Below, piece by piece: positions 29,068 to 37,416 of a DNA stretch of 64,000 bases (within the stretch, counting starts at the first letter, position 1; every line of letters starts with the position of its first letter). The notes under the pieces are model-generated. The model was not told the origin of the DNA, searched no databases, and saw only the letters and a program-made list of their open reading frames with translations. The position numbers were made by a program, and so were the translations under genes. Source of the stretch: Gammaproteobacteria bacterium (GTDB lineage Bacteria; Pseudomonadota; Gammaproteobacteria; GRL18); the NCBI GenBank assembly GCA_026994225.1, contig JALWRI010000088.1:1458-65457 (forward strand), written 5' to 3'.

Positions 29068-29466
29068 ATGGCTGTGGGCTTTGATAGTTACTTAGGTGTA
29101 CATGATGACGCATTAAGATTGAGAACACAACGTGCTGAAATATTGGCAGCGAATTTAGCTAATGCTGATACGCCTAATTATAAGGCAAAAGATATTGATT
29201 TTCAAAAAGCATTAAAAATGGCACAGTCAGAACAATCCCCGTTTGAATTAAAGACCACTAATTTCCGGCATATTCATGCTACAGGGGAAGCGGATAATCC
29301 TGCTCTAGCATATAGACAACCTACCCAACCATCATTAGATGGTAACACCGTAGAAACGCATATTGAGCAAGCGGAATTTTCTCGTAATAGTATGGGATAT
29401 ATGAGTAGTTTAACTTTTTTGGGAAGTAAATTTAAAAGTCTGTTAGGTGCAGTAAAAGGAGAATAA
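29068..29466 (+). CDS. flgB: Flagellar proximal rod protein FlgB
   Basis: FlgB forms part of the proximal rod in the periplasm and is exported by the flagellar secretion system, so it has no cleaved signal. The 132 residues carry the rod-protein N-terminal signature ANLANADTPNYKAKDIDF and the C-terminal helix FSRNSMGYMSSLTFLGSKF. It opens the plus-strand operon flgBCDE behind a sigma-54-type promoter. The TAA stop overlaps the ATG of flgC by one base. Confidence 0.96.
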   Translation: MAVGFDSYLGVHDDALRLRTQRAEILAANLANADTPNYKAKDIDFQKALKMAQSEQSPFELKTTNFRHIHATGEADNPALAYRQPTQPSLDGNTVETHIEQAEFSRNSMGYMSSLTFLGSKFKSLLGAVKGE

Positions 29467-29915
29467 TGATGGGGTTACTAAATAACTTTGATATATCTGG
29501 TTCTGCTATGCATGCACAAACAGTGCGTTTAAATTTAACAGCAAGTAATTTAGCTAATGCACAAAGTGTCAGTAGTAGTGTCGAAGAAACGTATAGAGCA
29601 CGTCATCCGGTATTTTCTACTATATTAAATAATTTTAAAGATAAAGAGGGTATGAGTTCAGAATTAAATAATGGTATGTATCATGCGGCAGGAGTAAGAG
29701 TGCTTGGTGTCGTAGAAAGTGATGCACCAGTACGCTTGGAATATCGTCCCAATCATCCTTTAGCTAATGATGAAGGGTATATTGCAATGCCGAATGTGAA
29801 TGTAGTAGAAGAAATGGCGAATATGATCTCTGCATCTCGTTCGTACCAGAGTAATGTTGAGGTGGTGAATACTTCTAAACAACTTTTAATGCGTACTCTG
29901 TCCCTGGGAAAATAG
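29466..29915 (+). CDS. flgC: Flagellar proximal rod protein FlgC
   Basis: FlgC is a 149-residue proximal-rod protein. It has the N-terminal motif SNLANAQSVS, the central YRARHPVF, and the C-terminal signature PNVNVVEEMANMISASRSYQ followed by NTSKQLLMRTLSLGK. Two consecutive ATG codons are possible; the second (29469) is better spaced from AAGGAG. The one-base overlap with flgB indicates coupled translation. Confidence 0.96.
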   Translation: MMGLLNNFDISGSAMHAQTVRLNLTASNLANAQSVSSSVEETYRARHPVFSTILNNFKDKEGMSSELNNGMYHAAGVRVLGVVESDAPVRLEYRPNHPLANDEGYIAMPNVNVVEEMANMISASRSYQSNVEVVNTSKQLLMRTLSLGK

Positions 29916-29927
29916 TGAGATACGGTT

Positions 29928-30590
29928 ATGAATACAATCAATGATGTTAACCCCTATAGCAGCTTGGGTTTGAATGGAACAGAGAAAAAGGAAGAAGATA
30001 CCAAGCAAGATCAATTTATGAAATTGATGTTAGCCCAGTTACAAAATCAAGATCCGATGAAACCTATGGAAAATGGAGAATTTTTGACCCAATTAGCACA
30101 ATTTGATACAGCAACCGGTATTAAATCATTACAAGATTCGTTTGGACAGTTAGTCACTTCTTTACAATCTAACCAGGCATTACAAGCATCTAGTTTAGTG
30201 GGACATAAAGTTATGGTGCCAAGTGATACGGGTTTTTTGGGGGCTGAAGGAAATATTTCAGGAGCGGTAGATTTAGCTGAATCGGGGGATGTCGTTGTCA
30301 GTATTCATGATGTAGCAGGCAGTTTAGTTAAAAAAATTAATTTGGGTACTCAATTAGCTGGGTTATCAGAATTTACATGGGATGGTACGAATGCAGAAGG
30401 AAATATGATGCCGGCAGGTTCTTATCAAATCACAGCAAATTTAAAAAAGGGGAGTGATAATATTGGTATGCCGATACAAATAGCAGCGAATGTAGACAGT
30501 GTTTCAATGGGTCAGGGGCTAAATGAAGTAATGTTAAATTTACGCAACTTAGGTTCTATTGGGTTTTCACAAATTAAACAAATTATGTAA
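29928..30590 (+). CDS. flgD: Flagellar hook cap protein FlgD
   Basis: FlgD is the scaffold that caps the growing hook and is needed for FlgE polymerisation. The 220 residues contain the conserved N-terminal export/assembly segment KQDQFMKLMLAQLQNQDPMK and PMENGEFLTQLAQFDTATGI, then a beta-rich Ig/tudor-like C-terminal part with FTWDGTNAEGNMMPAGSYQI. It follows flgC by 12 bases. Confidence 0.96.
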   Translation: MNTINDVNPYSSLGLNGTEKKEEDTKQDQFMKLMLAQLQNQDPMKPMENGEFLTQLAQFDTATGIKSLQDSFGQLVTSLQSNQALQASSLVGHKVMVPSDTGFLGAEGNISGAVDLAESGDVVVSIHDVAGSLVKKINLGTQLAGLSEFTWDGTNAEGNMMPAGSYQITANLKKGSDNIGMPIQIAANVDSVSMGQGLNEVMLNLRNLGSIGFSQIKQIM

Positions 30591-30653
30591 AAATCAGATA
30601 GCGAGTAGCAAGTATATGATGAGTAATTATAGAGAAAGTAAGGAGATGTTATT

Positions 30654-31910
30654 ATGCCATTCAATATAGGTATTACAGGGTTAACAGCAGCAAATACTGA
30701 CTTAAAGGTACTCAGTAATAATCTTGCTAATGTCAAAACGGTAGGATTTAAATATTCTCGTGCAGAATTTGGTGATATTTTTGCCTCTAGTCAATTTGGT
30801 AGCACAAATGTCGGTAGTGGGGTGCGTTTATCTGATGTAGCACAACAATTTACTCAAGGGCAATTAGAATTTACGGGCAATAGCCTGGATATGGCCGTAT
30901 CAGGAAATGGCTTTTTTCAGGTGCAAGATAGTCGAGGTGTATTTTATACTCGAAATGGGGAATTTAAAGTAGATTCTGAAGGATTTGTGGTAAATAATCA
31001 AGGGATGTTTTTAGTGGCCGTCCCGCCGGAAGGAGGCAATGCCGCAAATTTGCAAATTGACACAGCACCGCTCAGTCCTAGAGCAACGGGGGTAACGGCT
31101 GCTGATCCTAATGGTGGTATTCAAATTGAAGCAAATTTAGATGCCCAACAAACGCCGATTACTATTCCCTTTGATCCGAATATTCCTGATTCATATAGTC
31201 ATAGCACGACTTTAACCGTGTTTGATTCATTAGGTAATCCTTTATTAGCAACCATGTATTATGTTAAGACAGCAGATAATACGTGGGAAAGTCATGTTAC
31301 TGTAGCTACGAATGTAGATAATAATGGTGATGGTATTAATGATATTGTAGAACTACCACCTAGTAGTAATACGACTCCAACCTTGAGTTTTGATAATACC
31401 GGTACATTAACCAATGATCCAGCACGAGTAGAATATGATGCAGCCGTTATAGGGGGAGGAGCTAATGATCTGAATATTACCATTGATTATGGTACTAATT
31501 TCTCACAATTTAGTGCGCCTTTTTCTGTTTCAGATTTAAAACAAAATGGTTATAGTACAGGGCAATTAGTGGGTTTAGAAATTAATACAGAGGGAGATGT
31601 CAATGCCCGCTATTCGAATGGAGAAATAAAAAGTTTTGGTCAAATTCAATTAACCAGTTTTAGTAATCCACAAGGATTGACACCTTCTGGAAATAATTTA
31701 TGGACAGAAAGCTCCTCATCGGGTGAACCAGTAAGAGGTACTCCTGGAACGGGTACTTTAGGAACTATTGAGGCTGGAGCGGTAGAACAATCCAATGTGG
31801 ATTTAACCATACAGTTAGTGAAATTAATTACAGCACAACGTAATTTCCAGGCAAATGCACAGGTTATTTCGGCAGGTGATACTATTTCTCAAACAATTAT
31901 TAACTTATAA
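30654..31910 (+). CDS. flgE: Flagellar hook protein FlgE
   Basis: FlgE builds the universal-joint hook. The 418 residues have the axial N-terminal helix with SNNLANVKTVGFKYSRAEFG, the flagellar basal-body rod signature LDMAVSGNGFFQV, an Asp/Asn-rich variable D2 domain (VDNNGDGINDIVE resembles a calcium-binding loop), and the C-terminal helix VEQSNVDLTIQLVKLITAQR. The region and length are standard for a short FlgE. A strong AAGGAG precedes the ATG. Confidence 0.96.
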   Translation: MPFNIGITGLTAANTDLKVLSNNLANVKTVGFKYSRAEFGDIFASSQFGSTNVGSGVRLSDVAQQFTQGQLEFTGNSLDMAVSGNGFFQVQDSRGVFYTRNGEFKVDSEGFVVNNQGMFLVAVPPEGGNAANLQIDTAPLSPRATGVTAADPNGGIQIEANLDAQQTPITIPFDPNIPDSYSHSTTLTVFDSLGNPLLATMYYVKTADNTWESHVTVATNVDNNGDGINDIVELPPSSNTTPTLSFDNTGTLTNDPARVEYDAAVIGGGANDLNITIDYGTNFSQFSAPFSVSDLKQNGYSTGQLVGLEINTEGDVNARYSNGEIKSFGQIQLTSFSNPQGLTPSGNNLWTESSSSGEPVRGTPGTGTLGTIEAGAVEQSNVDLTIQLVKLITAQRNFQANAQVISAGDTISQTIINL

Positions 31911-31932
31911 GTGGATATGTATGGTAAATAAA

Positions 31933-31949
31933 TTGGCTTAATATTTGCT
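31933..31949 (+). promoter_or_regulatory. Sigma-54 promoter candidate of flgFGH
   Basis: TTGGCTTAATATTTGCT fits YTGGCACGRNNNTTGCW at 14 of 17 positions, with GG and GC exactly 10 bases apart. It lies in the 78-base gap between flgE and flgF, about 40 bases before the flgF ATG, the right distance for a transcription start just upstream of the ribosome binding site. It suggests that flgFGH is a second sigma-54 unit, separate from flgBCDE. Confidence 0.72.
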
Positions 31950-31988
31950 TTATTATATAGTAACAGTATTAAATAAAGGAATAACATT

Positions 31989-32732
31989 ATGGATCGTTTA
32001 CTCTATACGACGATGTCGGGTGCAAAGCAAATCATGCGCGCGCAAGTATCTAATACTAATAATTTAGCCAATGCCAATACAACAGGATTTCGCTCTGATT
32101 TTGAAAGTATGCGTAGTATGCCGGTGTTTGGTGAAGGAATGCCAACACGGGTATATGCAATGGCGGAAAGACCAGGTATTAATTTTCAACACGGTTCACT
32201 AGAAACAACCAGCAGAGATTTAGATGTTGCAGTCCGTGGGGAAGGATGGTTAGCGATTGAAGGGGCTGATGGAGAAGAAGCCTATACCCGTGCAGGAAAT
32301 TTACAAGTTACATCTTTAGGGCAATTAGTGACGGCAAACGGTCATCCCGTTATAGGAAATGGCGGTGCTATCGCATTACCTCCTTATAAAAAATTAGAAA
32401 TAGCTCAAGATGGGACTATTTCTATTATTCCCTTAGAAGGTGGTAATAATGAATTAGCAGTGGTTGACCGTATTAAATTAGTTAATCCCGATTTAGCAAC
32501 CTTGAAAAAAGGAGAAGATGGTTTATTACGTTTAAAAGAAGGAGGTATCAGTCCCTTTGATGCAAAGGTCTCGGTTATTGGTGGTGCATTAGAAATGAGT
32601 AATGTTAATGCTATATCTGAAATGGTAGATATGATTAGCCTATCACGACAATTTGAAGCACAGTGGAAGTTAATGAAAAAAGCAGAAGAGTTAGATTCTT
32701 CTACTACACAGCTGTTAAAGATTAATAGTTAA
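31989..32732 (+). CDS. flgF: Flagellar proximal rod protein FlgF
   Basis: FlgF is a proximal rod protein. The 247 residues begin [19 protein letters not shown] and carry [19 protein letters not shown], the rod signature [15 protein letters not shown], and the C-terminal [19 protein letters not shown]. The short central region separates it from FlgG. It is the first gene after the second sigma-54-type promoter. Confidence 0.96.
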   Translation: MDRLLYTTMSGAKQIMRAQVSNTNNLANANTTGFRSDFESMRSMPVFGEGMPTRVYAMAERPGINFQHGSLETTSRDLDVAVRGEGWLAIEGADGEEAYTRAGNLQVTSLGQLVTANGHPVIGNGGAIALPPYKKLEIAQDGTISIIPLEGGNNELAVVDRIKLVNPDLATLKKGEDGLLRLKEGGISPFDAKVSVIGGALEMSNVNAISEMVDMISLSRQFEAQWKLMKKAEELDSSTTQLLKINS

Positions 32733-32758
32733 CTATTTTTCGTGAGGAGGTAAATATT

Positions 32759-33544
32759 ATGAATTCGGCATTATGGGTGGCAAAAACGGGGTTAGAAGCA
32801 CAAAAAACCCGCTTAACAGTCACTGCAAATAACTTGGCAAATGCGAATACAACAGGCTTTAAACGTGATCATGCTGTATTTGAAGATTTAATATATCAAA
32901 ATGTACGTCAACCAGGGGCGCAATCTTCACAAAATACTACCTTACCTTCAGGTTTGTCGTTAGGTACAGGGGTACGAGTAGTTGCAACAGAAAAGTTGCA
33001 TACTCAGGGGGGACATATTGAAACGGGTAATTCATTGGATTTAAAAATTCAGGGACGGGGTTTTTTTCAAATATTAAAACCTAATGGGAGTATTGCATAT
33101 ACCCGTGATGGTTCTTTTCAATTAGATTCTAATGGACAATTAGTCACATCTGGGGGGTATCCAGTCGAACCGGCCATTAACATTGCAGATAATGCGTTGA
33201 GTATTACCGTTGGTGTCGATGGTACGGTATCACAGCAATTACCAGGACAACCACAGGCTCAGGTGGTAGGAACGATAACCTTAGCAGATTTTGTTAATCC
33301 TACCGGTTTACAATCTATTGGTGAAAATCAATTTACAGAAACCTTATCCAGTGGTGCGCCGATTGTAGGAACTGCTGGGGAAAATGGTATTGGTACTATG
33401 ATGCAAGGTGCTTTGGAAGCATCGAATGTGAATACAGTAGAAGAATTGGTGAATATGATTGAAACACAACGTACTTTTGAAATGAATTCTAAAGCGATTG
33501 CAGCAGCAGATGAAATGTTACAATACATTAATAATAATACTTAA
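32759..33544 (+). CDS. flgG: Flagellar distal rod protein FlgG
   Basis: FlgG forms the distal rod passing through the P and L rings. The 261 residues are the expected length, with [38 protein letters not shown], and the C-terminal [20 protein letters not shown]. The GAGGAGG ribosome binding site is strong, suiting a protein needed in about two dozen copies per flagellum. Confidence 0.97.
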   Translation: MNSALWVAKTGLEAQKTRLTVTANNLANANTTGFKRDHAVFEDLIYQNVRQPGAQSSQNTTLPSGLSLGTGVRVVATEKLHTQGGHIETGNSLDLKIQGRGFFQILKPNGSIAYTRDGSFQLDSNGQLVTSGGYPVEPAINIADNALSITVGVDGTVSQQLPGQPQAQVVGTITLADFVNPTGLQSIGENQFTETLSSGAPIVGTAGENGIGTMMQGALEASNVNTVEELVNMIETQRTFEMNSKAIAAADEMLQYINNNT

Positions 33545-33558
33545 TAGGAGGCTATCCC

Positions 33559-34236
33559 ATGAAAAAGCTATTATTGTTAAGTTTGCTATTTTTATCTGCC
33601 TGTGTAACGCATCAAACGGCACATAAACCTGAATTTTCACCTATTCGTCCACCGGTACAAATAGTAGAACAAAATCAAAGTGGTTCTATTTATCAAGGAG
33701 GATACAGTGTTGCTTTGTATGAAAATGTCAAAGCACGTAGAGTTGGCGATATTTTGACAGTAAATTTAGAAGAAAGTACCAATGCCAAGAAAGAAGCAAA
33801 AACAAAAACAGGGCGGGATCAAAAATTAGGATTGACGAACCCCACTTTATTTGGTAGACCCATAACAGGGATAGGCGGTAATCCTGCTGTAGGGATGTTA
33901 AATACGAGTGTAACGGCCAGTAATGAATTTGAAGGGGATGGAACAAGTAGTCAGAAAAATTTTTTAAATGGAACGATTACTGTACAAGTTGTTGATATTT
34001 ATAGTAATGGTAATTTATTAATACGAGGTGAAAAATTATTGACGTTAAATCAGGGCGATGAGTTTATTCGTTTACAAGGGATTGTGAGGGATGTTGATAT
34101 TAGTGCAGAAAATACTATATCATCGACTAAAATTGCCAATGCTCAGATAGCATATAGTGGAGTCGGTACATTGCATGATGCAAATCAAATGGGATTTTTA
34201 GGACGATTTTTTAGTAGTGTTTTGTGGCCATTTTAA
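33559..34236 (+). CDS. flgH: Flagellar L-ring lipoprotein FlgH
   Basis: FlgH makes the outer-membrane L-ring. The signal sequence ends in a lipobox (LLFLSAC, lipidated cysteine at residue 15). The body shows GDILTVNLEESTNAKKEA, the family block NGNLLIRGEKLLTLNQGDEF, and a C-terminus ending FLGRFFSSVLWPF. At 225 residues the length is normal. The usual next genes flgI and flgJ do not follow; a tRNA gene faces it instead, so the rest of the flagellar set must be elsewhere. Confidence 0.96.
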   Translation: MKKLLLLSLLFLSACVTHQTAHKPEFSPIRPPVQIVEQNQSGSIYQGGYSVALYENVKARRVGDILTVNLEESTNAKKEAKTKTGRDQKLGLTNPTLFGRPITGIGGNPAVGMLNTSVTASNEFEGDGTSSQKNFLNGTITVQVVDIYSNGNLLIRGEKLLTLNQGDEFIRLQGIVRDVDISAENTISSTKIANAQIAYSGVGTLHDANQMGFLGRFFSSVLWPF

Positions 34237-34281
34237 CTAAAAAAAGGGCTTAATACCAAAAGTAATAGATGATTACTGTAA

Positions 34282-34357
34282 TGGTGGGTCGTGAGCGATT
34301 CGAACGCTCGACCATCGGATTAAAAGTCCGGTGCTCTACCAGCTGAGCTAACGACCC
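34282..34357 (-). tRNA. tRNA-Lys (UUU)
   Basis: The minus strand forms a full 76-base cloverleaf: acceptor GGGTCGT pairing with ACGACCC, D-arm AGCTCAGCTGGTAGAGC, anticodon loop CTTTTAA with anticodon UUU, T-arm with GTTCGAATC, and an encoded CCA end. The anticodon gives lysine. Identity elements are standard. The gene is convergent with flgH and downstream of queC, and has its own promoter. Confidence 0.97.
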
Positions 34358-34372
34358 CTGAGAGAGATGCAA

Positions 34373-34400
34373 ATTATACCGAAAAATTTTTTAAAGGCAA
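34373..34400 (-). promoter_or_regulatory. Sigma-70 promoter of tRNA-Lys
   Basis: On the minus strand a -35 box TTGCCT (34400-34395), a 16-base spacer, and a perfect -10 TATAAT (34378-34373) lie 15 bases before the mature tRNA 5' end. The stretch just after the -10 is TTGCATCTCTC. It lies in the short gap between the queC stop and the tRNA. Confidence 0.75.
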
Positions 34401-34412
34401 GTTTTTTTTGTA

Positions 34413-35084
34413 TTAATTGGTATATAGTGTGGGATCGGTAATATTTGCTTCTATAAAGCCTAATTTGCGTAAATGACAAGCATCACAAACACGGCAAGCA
34501 CGACCAGAGCTATCGGGATTATAACAAGATGTGGTTAAGGCATAATCAACGCCAAGTTGTATACCTTGTTGTATAATTTCAGCCTTGCTTAAATGTAATA
34601 GTGGGGTATGGATGGTTATTTTTAATCCTTCTATTGCAGCTTTGGTTGCCAGGTTTGCCATATTTTCAAAGGCATGGATAAAAGCTGGACGGCAATCTGG
34701 ATAGCCTGAATAATCTATTGCATTGACACCGATAAATATATCACCCGTACCAAGAATTTCAGCCCATCCTAAAGCCAAAGACAAAAAAATGGTATTGCGT
34801 GCAGGCACATAGGTAGCTGGAATGCCTGTACTACCAGCAGGAGGAACGGCAATATTATTATCTGTCAGGGCTGAACCACCGAAGGCACGTAAATCCATCG
34901 GTAAAATAAGATGTTGCTGTACTTTTGCAATGTTTGCAATAGTTTTAGCTGCCTGTAATTCATGGGCATGACGTTGTCCATAATTAAAACTTAACGCATA
35001 ACAGTTATAGTTAGCCTGTTTTGCTAAGGCCAATACGGTGGCAGAATCCAATCCACCAGATAAAAGTATCACTGCTTTTTTCAT
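34413..35084 (-). CDS. queC: 7-cyano-7-deazaguanine synthase QueC
   Basis: QueC converts 7-carboxy-7-deazaguanine to preQ0 with ATP and ammonia in queuosine synthesis. The PP-loop is [19 protein letters not shown] near the N-terminus. The zinc site is the C-terminal [20 protein letters not shown], with four cysteines. The [17 protein letters not shown] and [15 protein letters not shown] blocks are family signatures. It sits 9 bases downstream of queE, which makes its substrate. Confidence 0.97.
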   Translation of the reverse strand: MKKAVILLSGGLDSATVLALAKQANYNCYALSFNYGQRHAHELQAAKTIANIAKVQQHLILPMDLRAFGGSALTDNNIAVPPAGSTGIPATYVPARNTIFLSLALGWAEILGTGDIFIGVNAIDYSGYPDCRPAFIHAFENMANLATKAAIEGLKITIHTPLLHLSKAEIIQQGIQLGVDYALTTSCYNPDSSGRACRVCDACHLRKLGFIEANITDPTLYTN

Positions 35085-35093
35085 CTATTCCTC

Positions 35094-35744
35094 TCACTTT
35101 CCGGGTATATCTCCCCATAAATATTTATGTAACTGGATTTGCATACGTACCGGCAATTTATCATGTAAAATATTCTCAGCTAATTGTGTTGCAGAATATT
35201 GTTGATGTACGGGTGATAAAAGCACTTCACAACGTGAGTTTAACTGATATTTCTGGATCAGAGATTTTGCCCATTGGTAGTCGTTATCACTGCATAAGAC
35301 AAATTTTACCTGATCTTTAGAGGTAAGAAAATCAATATTGGCATAATGGTTTTTGTCTTCTTCACCTGAATCGGGTGTCTTAATATCCATCACTTTTATA
35401 ACTTGATGATGAACGTTTGAAATGTCAAGAGCACCTGATGTTTCCAGGGAAACATGATGAAAATGTTTTACTAAGGTATTTAGTAGTAATAAACAATTTT
35501 TTTGCGCTAGAGGTTCTCCGCCAGTCACTGTAATATATTGACATTGATATGATGTAAGCTGCTGAATAATATTCTCTATGGTTTGCCAATGCCCTGTTTT
35601 AAAAGCATAACTGGTATCACAGTAACGACATCGTAAAGGGCAGGCGGTTAAGCGGATAAATACAGTGGGAATACCTACGCTTGTAGATTCACCTTGTAAA
35701 GAATAAAAGATTTCATTAATCTTTAACTGAGCTGATTTTGACAT
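35094..35744 (-). CDS. queE: 7-carboxy-7-deazaguanine synthase QueE
   Basis: QueE is a radical-SAM enzyme that contracts 6-carboxytetrahydropterin to the deazaguanine core. The cluster-binding cysteines are 35, 39 and 42 in CPLRCRYCDT, followed by TVTGGEPLAQ for SAM binding. The N-terminus has the typical EIFYSLQGES. At 216 residues it is the short gammaproteobacterial form. It is followed by queC; queD and queF are not in the window. Confidence 0.96.
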   Translation of the reverse strand: MSKSAQLKINEIFYSLQGESTSVGIPTVFIRLTACPLRCRYCDTSYAFKTGHWQTIENIIQQLTSYQCQYITVTGGEPLAQKNCLLLLNTLVKHFHHVSLETSGALDISNVHHQVIKVMDIKTPDSGEEDKNHYANIDFLTSKDQVKFVLCSDNDYQWAKSLIQKYQLNSRCEVLLSPVHQQYSATQLAENILHDKLPVRMQIQLHKYLWGDIPGK

Positions 35745-35825
35745 ACACAGATAGTATAAACAAGCGTAAACCGTAGCAGAAAACGAGGTACGCTATACTA
35801 CTACAGTTTTGAACTAAGGCATGAG

Positions 35826-36089
35826 TTATGCAATTGCTTTAATACGGCGATTTAAGCGACTTTTGTAACGTGCTGCTTTATTTTTATGGATAATACCTTT
35901 ATTTGCCATAGAGTCGACAAAAGGTATCGCAACATTATATGCTTCTTGTGCTGCTGTTTTATTACCGTCTTCTATTGCATAAACGACTCTTTTTATATAG
36001 GTACGCATTTCTGAGCGTTGTCCCATATTTTTTGTACGTCGTTTAATGGCTTGACGTGCACGTTTTTTTGCTGATGCAATATTTGCCAA
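35826..36089 (-). CDS. rpsT: Ribosomal protein S20 (TTG start)
   Basis: S20 binds 16S rRNA early in 30S assembly. The 87 residues are rich in Lys/Arg and match the family: ANIASAKKRARQAIKRRTKN at the start, then KGIIHKNKAARYKSRLNRR. The initiator is TTG, preceded by CAGGAGAACTCCC. E. coli rpsT also uses UUG and this weak codon is part of its autoregulation, so the same control is likely here. A strong sigma-70 promoter lies about 50 bases upstream. Confidence 0.97.
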   Translation of the reverse strand: MANIASAKKRARQAIKRRTKNMGQRSEMRTYIKRVVYAIEDGNKTAAQEAYNVAIPFVDSMANKGIIHKNKAARYKSRLNRRIKAIA

Positions 36090-36137
36090 GGGAGTTCTCC
36101 TGAAAATATAAATATGATAATAGGTATAAAATCGGAC

Positions 36138-36166
36138 ATTATGCTGTGTAAAAATAGATTTGTCAA
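36138..36166 (-). promoter_or_regulatory. Sigma-70 promoter of rpsT
   Basis: On the minus strand a consensus -35 TTGACA (36166-36161), a 17-base spacer, and a -10 CATAAT (36143-36138) precede rpsT. The predicted leader is about 40 bases. The near-consensus match fits a highly expressed ribosomal gene. Confidence 0.82.
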
Positions 36167-36327
36167 TGGCTTATAATCGATACTAAAAATATAGCATACA
36201 TTTATAAGCACTTTGTAGAGAAGAAAGAGAATATAGTCAGTTTTAGTGTACTATTAAAAAATGAAAAGCCGTTCATTTTCGTAAATAGTTACGGTATGAT
36301 AGGGCAATAAAAATAAGAGTTATAATT

Positions 36328-37356
36328 ATGACTACAAATATCCATTACTCCAATTTATTAGGCTTTATTCCTTTTAATTCCTTAATGGAAGTGCATTTAA
36401 ATGAGTTAGCTAAACATGTATCAGTAACTAAGCATTCAAAAGGAAGTACCTTATTTCGGCGTGCTGAAACCACCACGCAACGATTTTATTTATTATCCGG
36501 GAAGGTTGAATTATGTGATGCTAATTATCAAAAACAAGTAATTTGTGATACCGATATGGAAAGTCAGCATACTTTAGATCATCATCAGCCACACCGTATA
36601 ACTGCAACAGCTTTAAGTGATTGTCAAATTCTTACTATTAGTCAATATTATTTAGATTTAATATTAACGTGGGATCAAGCTCGTAGAAATGTTGTTAGTA
36701 GTTTAAATAAAAATATATCCCAAGAGGATGAGCAAGATTTTTCTTGTATATTACAAGCCCATTTTTTTGATCAAATTCCGGCAGCAAATATTGAAAAATT
36801 ATTACAATGTTTTGAACGAGTGCCGGTTCATAAAGGGGAAAAAATTATAAAAGAAGGGCAAATAGGGTATTATATTTATGTGCTAACGCAAGGAAAAGCA
36901 ACGGTGATGCGGCATATTTCTGGACAAGGTGATATATCCGTAGCAAAACTAATGCCAGGGGCATTTTTTGGTGAAGATGCGTTAATCGGAGAAACACCTC
37001 GTAATGCAACGATAGTTATGGCAACAGCAGGAACGCTAATGCGTTTAAATAAAAATGACTTTCATGAATTATTGCGCAATCCCTTATTGAGTCATATCGG
37101 TTATAGTCAGGCAAAACAGATGGTAGCAGACAATCCTGATGCACAGATAATAGATGTACGTTTGCCAGCCGAGTATGCGTATAAACATATTACCGGTAGC
37201 ATAAATATACCTTTAATTTCATTAAGAGAAAAGTTATCTACTTTAGATAAAACAAAGGCCTACTTAGTAAGCTGTGATGGTGGTGCTCGTAGTGAGGTGG
37301 CTGCATATATTCTGCGAGAATCAGGTTTTCAGGCTTATGTAGTAAATTCTTTGTAG
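36328..37356 (+). CDS. Cyclic nucleotide-binding and rhodanese domain protein
   Basis: The 342-residue chain appears to hold two cNMP-binding folds and a rhodanese domain. The first (about 15-115) is degenerate. The second (about 145-250) is clear: KGEKIIKEGQIGYYIYVLTQ and the phosphate-binding cassette FFGEDALIGETPRNATI. The rhodanese domain (about 262-342) has a cysteine at 316 in SCDGGARSEV, the active-site loop. No DNA-binding HTH is visible, so it is not a CRP-type regulator but perhaps a cytosolic sensor or sulfur-transfer protein. It heads a plus-strand group with a PilZ protein. The ligand is unknown. Confidence 0.82.
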   Translation: MTTNIHYSNLLGFIPFNSLMEVHLNELAKHVSVTKHSKGSTLFRRAETTTQRFYLLSGKVELCDANYQKQVICDTDMESQHTLDHHQPHRITATALSDCQILTISQYYLDLILTWDQARRNVVSSLNKNISQEDEQDFSCILQAHFFDQIPAANIEKLLQCFERVPVHKGEKIIKEGQIGYYIYVLTQGKATVMRHISGQGDISVAKLMPGAFFGEDALIGETPRNATIVMATAGTLMRLNKNDFHELLRNPLLSHIGYSQAKQMVADNPDAQIIDVRLPAEYAYKHITGSINIPLISLREKLSTLDKTKAYLVSCDGGARSEVAAYILRESGFQAYVVNSL

Positions 37357-37416
37357 TAAACTATGCTATATCTATTCATTAAAAATTATTAATAATAAAC
37401 GATTATTGTAACTTTT

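Noticed and set aside
34237-34281. AGTAAT/ATTACT hairpin after flgH and tRNA-Lys as a terminator
   Set aside because: The stem is only six AT-rich pairs followed by four T on the tRNA side; too weak to call.
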